Source of the DNA: Amphiura filiformis
Lineage: Eukaryota > Echinodermata > Ophiuroidea > Amphilepidida > Amphiuridae
Direction: 5' to 3'
NCBI RefSeq assembly: GCF_039555335.1
Contig: NC_092628.1
Span: 94,251,782-94,315,781 of the forward strand
Length of the DNA stretch: 64,000 bases
Part shown: positions 10,301 to 19,294 of the stretch, in pieces
Layout of the letters: every line of letters starts with the position of its first letter
Numbering within the stretch: position 1 is the stretch's first letter
Notes under the pieces: generated by a model
Databases searched by the model: none
Told to the model about the DNA's origin: nothing
Seen by the model: the letters and a program-made list of their open reading frames with translations, nothing else
Translations under genes and position numbers: made by a program

Positions 10301-10804
10301 ACCACCACCACCACGTTCCTGTAAACATAAGTCAAAAAGTTCTGATATATGCGTCTTAGTTGCAGCCACGTTCTTGTTTTCCTGTTTGGAACGCCAGTTT
10401 GGTGGTGTAAAGTTATCATGACTGCTTTCTTCAGTCATCCTGTGTTCATTGAGTTTCATCAGAAGAAGTTTGTTGATGTGCTCTTTCTCTGGAACAATTA
10501 ATGATCTCGGTTGACTGAACTCACTCTTTGTGTAACTGAAATTAGAGCCGCCAGGAGGAAACGCAGAAATAAACGTGGAATCATCTAGCTCCAATGGTGG
10601 CAAGTGCAGTTGTATATCAGGCATACTACTGACATTGTCAACACATCGTTGGCGTGTTCTATTAGAAGTGAAAGATGTCAGGCTTGTACCATGGAAGATT
10701 CCTTGATGATGCGCGAGCCACTCAAACTCAGGACTGGAATCCCGACTGTCTTTTTGCAGGAGTGAATCGATGGAGAAAGCTCGAGCTTTTGCAGATAACG
10801 TCAT
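3697..10804 (-). CDS. T-box-related protein with eh1-like motif but lacking the core T-box (3 exons)
   Basis: Exons 10804-10143, 9807-9743 and 4382-3697 join in frame (intron phases 2 and 1) to give 470 aa and a stop. Residues 1-16 are MTLSAKARAFSIDSLL. FSIDSLL at 10-16 resembles the eh1 motif that binds Groucho/TLE corepressors, and 12 of these 16 residues match the T-box gene at 18431. Exon 1 ends GNMWIGVHQ then DDELILHRVQ-R, which aligns without gaps to the first strand of a T-box (W, E, I, L, R and R shared) and ends at the same codon and phase. The exons for the rest of a T-box are absent: intron 1 is only 335 bp and shows none. A Gly/Asp/Tyr-rich run (about 167-187) is coded by a trinucleotide repeat. 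The C-terminal 228 residues are basic, Ser/Arg/Asn-rich and unrecognised. Inferred: a former T-box factor now acting, if at all, through its corepressor motif. It could instead be a decaying gene. Confidence 0.65.
4638..5041. mobile_element. Two nested or tandem copies of the CCAGCAAACAC palindromic MITE
   Basis: A truncated left copy (4638-about 4804) is followed by a more complete one (4808-5041) that starts CCAGCAAACACAAAATG and ends ACATTGCTGGG. Both carry ATGTCGGGTTATATAAAGGG and the inverted 'ccttTATATAACCC' block, as at 1343-1524. They lie in the large intron of the T-box-less paralogue. Confidence 0.6.
5067..5426. mobile_element. TTAA-flanked foldback element, copy 1
   Basis: It begins TTAAGGGGGTACTACACCCC and ends GGGGTGTAGTACACCCTTAA. 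The two halves are long inverted copies of each other, including 'ataagggcaaggactacaac' mirrored by 'gtagtccttgcccctataat'. TTAA at both ends suggests insertion into a TTAA target, as in piggyBac-like elements. A second copy is at 20899-21265. Confidence 0.7.
5427..6194. other. Non-coding intron sequence
   Basis: It contains a right-end fragment of the CCAGCAAACAC MITE (about 5490-5570, 'catgacctttatataacccg'), then unrecognised sequence with a pyrimidine-rich stretch near 5700-5770. No exon with convincing splice sites is seen on the minus strand. Confidence 0.35.
6330..7060 (+). pseudogene. LINE apurinic-type endonuclease domain, broken
   Basis: One frame gives CTYNTRTIRTEEF...WDIIGLAETRREEEG. 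After about 6560 the homology continues in another frame (GGGFLIHSKIKDYIIEVKS), then a further frame gives ESPNGHTKNQIDFIL and VDIASDHRMVRA, which holds the catalytic SDH. Several stops and shifts show it is dead. Function before decay: nicking target DNA for reverse transcription. Confidence 0.8.
7520..8520 (+). pseudogene. LINE reverse transcriptase domain, broken
   Basis: It reads NKAPGLGEITKDILEEGG, a stop at about 7635, KKGDKADIKNYRPISFLSHL, then GFSTMDHLLAINQLIE and FIDYEKAFDSVEHQDL. A frameshift near 8040 follows, then GVRQGDTLSPKIFTAAMEDI, LRFADDVALTTST (catalytic ADD) and DEYKYLGQTLR. The order and spacing fit a RTE-type polymerase. Stops and a shift make it inactive. Confidence 0.85.
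8646..9080 (+). repeat. Duplicated LINE endonuclease segment inserted in the LINE 3' end
   Basis: This stretch repeats 6291-6721 with few differences (GGAGGCTCTAAGGCGGG start, GATGATGATGAAGTGG end). It is flanked by a direct duplication of about 115 bp of the 3' region: 8534-8647 and 9083-9197 both carry 'atacccatgtcactcagaag' through 'ctccaaaaagagcaa'. Confidence 0.85.
9384..9742. other. Intron sequence without recognised features
   Basis: It lies between the LINE 3' end and exon 2 of the minus-strand gene. It has a poly-A/poly-G patch at about 9472-9487. Frames on either strand show no known domain, and in particular no T-box. Confidence 0.4.
9743..9807 (-). CDS. Exon 2 of the T-box-less paralogue
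   Basis: The acceptor is TTTCGATCTTCCAG and the donor is CACG/GTAAGA. The 65-bp exon enters in phase 2 and leaves in phase 1, coding (R)PYHNEKIFGKTDGTLRMRRSH(G). Exon 4 of the T-box gene also enters in phase 2 and leaves in phase 1, so this exon may be its counterpart. Residue similarity is weak. Confidence 0.65.
10143..10804 (-). CDS. Exon 1 of the T-box-less paralogue
   Basis: The ATG at 10804 has context CACCGAAATGACG. The donor is TTCAAAG/GTATGT at 10142, leaving AG (phase 2). It codes for 220 residues starting MTLSAKARAFSIDSLL. The last 18 residues, from Trp204, keep the spacing of the first T-box strand (W...E-L-I-L-x-R-x-x-R). Confidence 0.75.
10242..10318. repeat. Coding trinucleotide repeat (CCA/TCA type) in exon 1
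   Basis: A run of CAC, CAT and AAT triplets on the plus strand reads on the minus strand as nine glycines, then DYDD, four glycines and DYDGG. Length variation here would change the protein without shifting the frame. Confidence 0.8.
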
Positions 10805-11153
10805 TTCGGTGTGTCGTTTGATGTGCTAATCTAGAACGTTCAATCTAAGCATGAAATTACCTAAAAATTAAAGAAAACAAATGAATAAGTGAATCGGTGC
10901 TTGTATCGATCAGCTCCTGTCAACGTCAAAAAACTGACATAAACTCTCTTTGTGATAATAAGAAATTCTTTTTTATCTTTTAATATGACTACTTACAACC
11001 TGCTAAGATCCAGGGCTAAACTCAACTCAGACACTCGACAAAAATATATCTACCTTCCAAGTGAAAAATATGCAAACTTTTCAGAGCCTGTTGAAGAACC
11101 AGTTCAATTATAATTTCAAACCAGCGGAAGAAGTACGTCGTATGATTTATTAA
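10805..11153. promoter_or_regulatory. 5' region of the T-box-less paralogue
   Basis: This is the sequence directly upstream of the minus-strand ATG. No clear TATA box or recognised binding site is seen. A promoter is inferred from position only. Confidence 0.25.
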
Positions 11154-11315
11154 GCGGCCCATACACGTTTAATTATATTGGACAATATCAAAGTCCCGAG
11201 ATATAAAATCTACCATTATACACTATTAATGATCGTGTGTACAGTACACAGTGGTATATATTTTGTATCTCGGGTCTTTGTTATTACCCAATATAATTGA
11301 ACGTGTGTGGGCCGC
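11154..11315. mobile_element. 162-bp palindromic MITE with GCGGCCCATACACGT ends
   Basis: The left end GCGGCCCATACACGTTTAAT is mirrored by the right end ATTGAACGTGTGTGGGCCGC. The inner blocks 'cccgagatataaaat' and 'attttgtatctcggg' are also inverted. It is a short non-autonomous element between the divergent T-box-related genes. Confidence 0.75.
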
Positions 11316-11790
11316 ATAAGGTATATTTCACCTGGGTTAACTACTAAGAAAAATCAGGTAAGCAAAGTAGCATGCAAGTATCCTATTTGATTCACATCCC
11401 GTGACAAATTAATTGAATCTGAATTTACCGAAAGGTACTTATAACAATATGAAGCCTAACAAATGAAGAAGACTGAATCGCTGCATGGGAAGGTAGGCGA
11501 GAAACCTAATTTATAATGAATATTAAATCTTTATTGGCTTCTTTTAGCATTGTTTATAGTCCTTGATGTTGTTGAACTTGTTGTTTATCAAGTTATGATT
11601 TAAATCATTCGTTGGATAGTTAATTAGTTTTTAGTTTTGTTACAAGACCTCGAATAAGGTGTATGTATTAATAAGCACGTTGTAAATCCTTCTGTATATA
11701 TTATGTATATGTGTCTTCTTCGTCGTCGTCTTCTTCTCATTTTCCCCAGTATTTACATTTTGTAGCCACCAGTGCTTTTTCACGCTATAT

Positions 11791-11835
11791 GGCACCCGGA
11801 CGTGGAAAGTCAACGCTGCTTTCAGTGTTGTATCA
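11791..11835 (+). repeat. Single diverged copy of the 47-bp satellite unit, outside the array
   Basis: GGCACCCGGACGTGGAAAGT continues as CAACGCTGCTTTCAGTG and then TTGTATCA, matching the satellite unit along nearly its whole length. It lies about 700 bp left of the array. The GGACGTGG form agrees with dispersed copies at 21.8, 22.0 and 27.7 kb rather than with the array's TACACGTGG, so it may resemble the ancestral unit. Confidence 0.75.
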
Positions 11836-12550
11836 ATCTTTTGTAACTGCAATAACATCGTATCGTCACCCTCATAACAAAACTGCCTAAGTCATTCTTA
11901 CATGTTTTTCATTTGCAATTTTGATTTTCTGAGTAATAAACCCATAATTGATCCAATTTCCAGCCGCATTCTTCATTAACTTGTGGAATACATCAAAAGA
12001 GATGTGTTTTTACAGATTTCCATTACGCACATTTTAAGCTTATTTTAAAGTGTGGAAGATCAAGTTAAGAAATTAATTCGTAATTCAAGAAAAAGTATTA
12101 TAGGCCTAGGTGCAGGAAGACAGGTTTTTGAGAGTGCAAGAACATGAGCACATAGGATACTCTTGCAACTTTATTTGACTTCAATGCTTGGTATACTAAG
12201 GGGTTATGGCTTGGCACGTTGGTTTCAACACCTTATACCAACTGTTCCGGGAACTGTTCCCGGTCTGAAAGAAGGGAGTAGCCACTACTGTAATGTGATT
12301 CCCTGATGTCAACAGTTGCTGCACTGGAGAGGGAGTGTTCCCGGGAACAAAGCGCTCAACCCACCGCCGCCCGTCCCAAGTCGGGGGCAGTGCAGCAGAA
12401 TGTTAGATTGATGGAACAGGATTTATAATATATCTACCTGGGCTTAATACAGCAAACAACAACTTGCTTCATCTGTACACGTCCTTAAAAAACGTTGATT
12501 GCAGACCAAGCCAAGAAGCAGCCACTCCACGGCTATGGACTTTCACTCAA
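11836..12550. other. Intergenic sequence left of the satellite array
   Basis: No gene is seen. It contains 'gttccgggaactgttcccgg' (about 12243-12262) and a second GTTCCCGGGAAC palindrome near 12340, of unknown meaning. Confidence 0.35.
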
Positions 12551-15500
12551 GGCACCCTACACGTGGAAAGTCTACTTTGCTTCCATTGTTGTATCAGGGC
12601 ACCCCACACGTGGAAAGTCTGCTTTGCTTCCATTGTTGTGCCAGGGCATCCTACACGTGGAAAGTCTACTTTGCTTCCATTGTTGTATCAGGGCACCCTA
12701 CACGTGGAAAGTCTACGTTGCTTCCATTGTTGTACCAGGGCACCCTACACGTGGAAAGTCTACTTTGCTTCCATTGTTGTATCAGGGCACCAGCACATGG
12801 AAAGTCTACTTTGCTTCCATTGTTGTATCAGGGCACCAGCACGTGGAACGTCTACCGTCCTTCCACTGTTGTATCAGGGCAACCTACATGTGGAAAGTCT
12901 AGTTTGCTTCCATTGTTGTATCAGGGCACCCCATACACGTGGAAAGTCTACTCTTGCTTCCATTGTTGTACCAGGGCACCCACACCTACTGGAAAGTCTA
13001 CTTGCTTCCATTGTTGTATCAGGGCACCCGTAAAGTCTACACGTGGAAAGTCTACTTTTGCTTCCATTGTTGTACCAGGGCACCCTACACGTGGAAAGTC
13101 TACTTTGCTTCCATTGTTGTATCAGGGCACCCTACACGTGGAAAGTCTACTTTGCTTCCATTGTTGTACCAGGGCACCCTACACGTGGAAAGTCTACCTT
13201 GTTTCCATTGTTGTATCAGGGAACCCTACACGTGGAAAGTCTACTTTGCTTCCATTGTTGTACCAGGGCACCCCACACATGGAAAGTCTACTTTGCTTCC
13301 ATTGTTGTACCAGGGCACCCTACACGTGGAAAGTCTACTTTGCTTCCATTGTTGTATCAGGGCACCCTACACGTGGAAAGTCTACGTTGCTTCCATTGTT
13401 GTACCAGGGCACCCTACACGTGGAAAGTCTACTTTGCTTCCATTGTTGTATCAGGGCACCAGCACATGGAAAGTCTACTTTGCTTCCATTGTTGTATCAG
13501 GGCACCCTACACGTGGAAAGTCTACTTTGCTTCCATTGTTGTACCAGGGCACCCCACGTGGAAAGTCACATTGTTGTAAGTCTAAAGTCTTTGCTTCCAT
13601 TGTTGTACCAGGGCACCCTACACGTGGAAAGTCTACTTTGCTTCCATTGTTGTACCAGGGCACCCTACACGTGGAAAGTCTACCTTGCTTCCATTGTTGT
13701 ATCAGGGCACCCTACACGTGGAAAGTCTACTTTGCTTCCATTGTTGTACCAGGGCACCCTACACATGGAAAGTCTACTTTGCTTCCATTGTTGTACCAGG
13801 GCACCCCATTGTTGTACCAGGGCACCCTACACGTGGAAAGTCTACTTTGCTTCCATTGTTGTATCAGGGCACCCTACACATGGAAAGTCTACTTTGCTTC
13901 CATTGTTGTATCAGGGCACCCTACACGTGGAAAGTCTACTTTGCTTCCATTGTTGTATCAGGGCACCCCCTACACGTGGAAAGTCTACTTTGCTTCCATT
14001 GTTGTATCAGGGCACCCTACACGTGGAAAGTCTACTTTGCTTCCATTGTTGTATCAGGGCACCCCACACATGGAAAGTCTACTTTGCTTCCATTGTTGTA
14101 CCAGGGCACCCTACACATGGAAAGTCTACTTTGCTTCCATTGTTGTATCAGGGCACCCTACACGTGGAAAGTCTACTTTGCTTCCATTGTTGTACCAGGG
14201 CACCCTACACATGGAAAGTCTACTTTGCTTCCATTGTTGTACCAGGGCACCCTACACGTGGAAAGTCTACTTTGCTTCCATTGTTGTACCAGGGCACCCT
14301 ACACATGAAAGTCTACTTTGCTTCCATTGTTGTATCAGGGCACCCTACACGTGGAAAGTCTACCTTGCTTCCATTGTTGTATCAGGGCACCCTACACGTG
14401 GAAAGTCTACTTTGCTTCCATTGTTGTATCAGGGCACCCTACACGTGGAAAGTCTACTTTGCTTCCATTGTTGTACCAGGGCACCCTACACGTGGAAAGT
14501 CTACTTTGCTTCCATTGTTGTATCAGGGCACCCTACACGTGGAAAGTCTACTTTGCTTCCATTGTTGTATCAGGGCACCCTACACATGGAAAGTCTACTT
14601 TGCTTCCATTGTTGTATCAGGGCACCCCACACATGGAAAGTCTACTTTGCTTCTATTGTTGTATCAGGGCACCCTACACGTGGAAAGTCTACTTTGCTTC
14701 CGTTGTTGTATCTGGGCACCAGCACGTGGAAAGTCTACTTTGCTTCCATTGTTGTACCAGGGCACCCCACACATGGAAAGTCTACTTTGCTTCCATTGTT
14801 GTACCAGGGCACCCTACACATGGAAAGTCTACCTTGCTTCCATTGTTGTACCAGGGCACCCTACACGTGGAAAGTCTACTTTCCTTCCATTGTTGTACCA
14901 GGGCACCCTACACATGGAAAGTCTACTTTGCTTCCATTGTTGTATCAAGGCACCCTACACGTGGAAAGTCTACTTTGCTTCCATTGTTGTACCAGGGCAC
15001 CTACACATGGAAAGTCTACTTTGCTTCCGTTGTTGTATCAGGGCACCAGCACGTGGAAAGTCTACTTTGATTCCGTTGTTTTATCAGAGCACCCCACACG
15101 TGGAAAGTCTACTTTGCTTCCATTGTTGTACCAGGGCACCCCACACATGGAAAGTCTACTTTGCTTCCATTGTTGTATCAAGGCACCCTACACGTGGAAA
15201 GTCTACTTTGCTTCCATTGTTGTACCAGGGCACCTACACATGGAAAGTACTTTGCTTCCGTTGTTGTATCAGGGCACCAGCACGTGGAAAGTCTACTTTG
15301 ATTCCGTTGTTTTATCAGAGCACCCCACACGTGGAAAGTCTACTTTGCTTCCATTGTTGTACCAGGGCACCCTACACATGGAAAGTCTACCTTGCTTCCA
15401 TTGTTGTACCAGGGCACCCTACACGTGGAAAGTCTACTTTGCTTCCATTGTTGTACCAAGGCACCCTACACGTGGAAAGTCTACTTTGCTTCCATTGTTG

Positions 15501-17279
15501 TACCAGGGCACCCCACACATGGAAAGTCTACTTTGCTTCCATTGTTGTACCAGGGCACCCCACACATGGAAAGTCTACTTTGCTTCCATTGTTGTACCAG
15601 GGCACCCTACACGTGGAAAGTCTACTTTGCTTCCATTGTTGTACCAGGGCACCCCACACATGGAAAGTCTACCTTGCTTCCATTGTTGTACCAGGGCACC
15701 CTACACGTGGAAAGTCTACCTTGCTTCCATTGTTGTACCAGGGCACCCTACACATGGAAAGTCTACTTTGCTTCCATTGTTGTGCCAGGGCACCCTACAC
15801 GTGAAAAGTCTACCTTGCTTCCATTGTTGTACCAGGGCACCCCACACGTGGAAAGTCTACCTTGCTTCCATTGTTGTACCAGGGCACCCTACACGTGGAA
15901 AGTCTACTTTGCTTCCATTGTTGTGCCAGGGCACCCTACACGTGAAAAGTCTACTTTGCTTCCATTGTTGTATCAGGGCACCCTACACGTGGAAAGTCTA
16001 CTTTGCTTCCATTGTTGTACCAGGGCACCCCACACATGGAAAGTCTACCTTGCTTCCATTGTTGTACCAGGGCACCCTACACGTGGAAAGTCTACCTTGC
16101 TTCCATTGTTGTATCAGGGCACCCTACACATGGAAAGTCTACCTTGCTTCCATTGTTGTACCAGGGCACCCTACACATGGAAAGTCTACTTTGCTTCCAT
16201 TGTTGTACCAGGGCACCCCACACATGGAAAGTCTACCTTGCTTCCATTGTTGTACCAGGGCACCCTACACGTGGAAAGTCTACTTTGCTTCCATTGTTGT
16301 GCCAGGGCACCCTACACGTGAAAAGTCTACTTTGCTTCCATTGTTGTACCAGGGCACCCTACACATGGAAAGTCTACTTTGCTTCCATTGTTGTGCCAGG
16401 GCACCCTACACGTGAAAAGTCTACCTTGCTTCCATTGTTGTACCAGGGCACCCGACTACCTTGCTTCCATTGTTGTACCAGGGCACCCTACACGTGGAAA
16501 GTCTACTTTGCTTCCATTGTTGTGCCAGGGCACCCTACACGTGAAAAGTCTACTTTGCTTCCATTGTTGTATCAGGGCACCCTACACGTGGAAAGTCTAC
16601 TTTGCTTCCATTGTTGTATCAGGGCACCCTACACGTGGAAAGTCTACTTTGCTTCCATTGTTGTACCAGGGCACCCCACACATGGAAAGTCTACTTTGCT
16701 TCCATTGTTGTATCAGGGCACCCTACACGTGGAAAGTCTACTTTGCTTCCATTGTTGTACCAGGGCACCCTACACGTGGAAAGTCTACTTTGCTTCCATT
16801 GTTGTGCCAGGGCACCCTACACGTGAAAAGTCTACTTTGCTTCCATTGTTGTATCAGGGCACCCTACACGTGGAAAGTCTACTTTGCTTCCATTGTTGTA
16901 CCAGGGCACCCCACACATGGAAAGTCTACCTTGCTTCCATTGTTGTACCAGGGCACCCTACACGTGGAAAGTCTACCTTGCTTCCATTGTTGTATCAGGG
17001 CACCCTACACATGGAAAGTCTACCTTGCTTCCATTGTTGTACCAGGGCACCCTACACATGGAAAGTCTACTTTGCTTCCATTGTTGTACCAGGGCACCCT
17101 ACACATGGAAAGTCTACTTTGCTTCCATTGTTGTACCAGGGCACCCTACACATGGAAAGTCTACCTTGCTGCCGTTATTGTATAAGGGCACCCTACATGT
17201 GGAAAGTCTTTCGATTGTCGTATCAAGGTACCATACCCCATACGTGGAAAGTCTAGACATTGTTTCCAATGTTGTGTCT
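12551..17279 (+). repeat. 47-bp minisatellite, about 100 tandem copies, each with a CACGTG or CACATG core
   Basis: Each 47-bp unit starts GGGCACCC, carries TACACGTGGAAAGTCTAC and ends TTGTTGTATCA or TTGTTGTACCA. CACGTG is the palindromic E-box (bound by bHLH/bHLH-Zip factors in animals), often replaced by CACATG. Recurrent variants are CCAGCACGTGG, CCCCACACATGG and GTGCCAGGGCACC...CACGTGAAAAG. Single-unit indels occur, for example near 13020-13060, 13555-13590 and 16450, and the last two or three units (17165-17279) are degenerate. No TAA, TAG or TGA occurs in the consensus, and 47 is not a multiple of three, so all three forward frames stay open for kilobases. This is not evidence of coding. 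It lies between two divergent T-box-related genes. Confidence 0.95.
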
Positions 17280-18430
17280 CTCTATCGTGCATCATTAATT
17301 TAACGTTACGGGCAGAACGTTCTTCGCTAACGCATCTCCCGTATCTTCTTATTTCTATCCTTCTAATTAATAGTTGTCTTCGTAGTTTTAATTGTTCCAG
17401 TATTTGCATATGAAAACTATCTGTAACTTCAAAAGAGGAAGGTCTACATTGCTGATAGTATTGCAGAGGTCGCATATACTCAGCTTGTACGTCGTCTGCG
17501 AGTACTGCATGGGACCCTTTACTTCTTTGTTTGGGACGGTTTGGACCCCTTACATTACAAGTTGAAATTTCCCTAAAGTCAAAATATGAGTGTCCAAAAA
17601 CGCGGCTCGCGAGAGCCAAAAAAAAAAAAAAAAAGGGGGGGGGGGGGGCTGGGAGAAATTTCGACAAACCGTATCTGCAACCAAAACCGCTTAGAGTTGA
17701 GCGCTATTTTCCCCATGCATGTGTTCATTATTCCCAGAGAGGTATACTACAAATGATTTTCAACAAATTCTGAAGTCGAGGTTTTTAGCAAATTTGTTGA
17801 CTTGGCATCGTTTATAAATTTGAGAACAGAGTTGACAACTTACCCTTTGGACTTTCCTTCTTTCTGCGAATTGTTAGTGTTCTTCTGCTTCTTCTCCTTC
17901 TCTCTTTCGCATGGTTATCATCATTATCATCATCATCATTATCATCATCATTATTTGTCGTAGGAAAGGACATGCGCAAAAGTCGAATAATCGTCGTCAA
18001 TCAAGTTAATTACTGCACGCCCATCCTAAAAAATAGCGCCTTTTTCATGATTCATAAATAATTGAAAATCAACGTTTTTCTCATTTTCCTCCAAGATTAC
18101 GTAGACCTATTGATACTGGCAACAATACAATAAGTTGTAATTGGTGATTGCTTAATTAAGACACAGGAATGGCTCAATATAGCACCATTTCTTGTAAAAC
18201 AGTGTTAATGATGATGCGCGCGCAAAGCCTGTTTTTGTTTTCTATATAGCTAATGAGCACCTTAATGAAGACTTACGCGTACACGCCCTAAGAAATATCG
18301 ACAATTGGGTAAGGAGCTCGATGAGACGAGCAGCAGCTCAGTAAATATAAATATTGCTATCAAGTTTAGCAGCCAAATTGACGCAGACGACGGCCATAAA
18401 CTTAGCTGAATTACCTATTAGAGTAACAAG
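17280..18430. promoter_or_regulatory. Intergenic region upstream of the T-box gene
   Basis: No gene is seen. It holds an A-run joined to a G-run (about 17618-17650) and an ATC/ATT triplet repeat (about 17918-17955). A TATA-like AAATATAAATATT lies at about 18343-18355, some 80 bp before the start codon, and could mark the core promoter. That is weak evidence. Confidence 0.3.
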
Positions 18431-19294
18431 ATGACCCTGTCCAGAAATGCCACCGCTTTTTCAATAGACGCATTACTCTCTCGACAAGATTCGTTTAAAT
18501 CCGATCAGACTAACCTTGAAGTCGGAAGCGCTGCGTTGAAATCGGTTTCCAGCGGTAGTAGTGGGCCTAGCACTAGTAAACCCTATCCGATACTAGATGC
18601 GGCATTCTCAAAACCTTTGCAGCATGACAATTCTGGAGTTTGTCTACCGGACAAGACACAGGAAGCTATATCGCCGGTACGCACGACATTACCGCTCGAT
18701 TTTGCGAGCAGTTTCGCTTCTATTGAAAATCGTCTGCGTCAGATATCAGTACAATCCCCAGAATTACCGCAGACTTTTAGCGGTAAAGGTGAAGCAGCCG
18801 ACAGAAATTCGTCATCGCCACGCCCTGGCCTATCTTCGTCGTCTAATGGTGGAATGACCAAATCTGCTAAAAAGTACCAGTCGGAACATCAACTAACTAT
18901 CCCATCTTTTAAGATTCATGTAGATAACATGAACGAGAATGTCCCGTTAGATGGTTCCTCTCCAGAATCAATACAAAATACCACTCTTGATCGGCGTTAT
19001 AGCGCACACTCAACAACATCTACAGAAAAGGCAGAAATCGAGGAAGCTCTGATGTGCTTAAAACACAATGCAGTAGGCCGTATTACGGACAAGCCTTTAG
19101 CGGTAGATCAATGGGTCAGATCTACCTTGGAATTCACCACGTCTCATGAAAGTGAAACTAGTCATACGAGCCAGTTTGCCGGGGAAAGCGTGTTTCAGAG
19201 CGTGAACGGAATAAAAAGTCACCTTGGTTAATTCGGATCTGTGGAAGAAGTTTAATCGTTGTGGTACCGAGATGATTCTTAACCGTGCGGGAAG
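18431..19294 (+). CDS. T-box gene exon 1: N-terminus and first T-box strand
   Basis: The ATG context is AACAAGATGACC. It codes [16 protein letters not shown], then a long Ser/Thr-rich linker. The frame from the ATG hits TAA at 19229-19231, but T-box homology ([20 protein letters not shown]) runs through the end in the next frame, to the donor GGAAG/GTAAGA at 19295. The switch lies in the A-run at 19213-19217. Confidence 0.85.

Noticed and set aside
12499-17256. Open frames of 1,101, 1,158 and 417 codons across the 47-bp array read as repetitive protein genes
   Set aside because: They are the automatic result of a stop-free unit whose length is not a multiple of three. All three frames are equally open, the start codons lie inside repeats, and single-unit indels are tolerated. 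Nothing points to one real frame.
12551-17279. CRISPR-like array
   Set aside because: The repeats are directly adjacent with no unique spacers, and the window is plainly eukaryotic.
19196-19221. An intron that would remove the frameshift in T-box exon 1
   Set aside because: The only usable AG after the in-frame stop (AAAAAG at 19218) has no pyrimidine tract and no paired donor at a sensible distance. A single extra A explains the data more simply.
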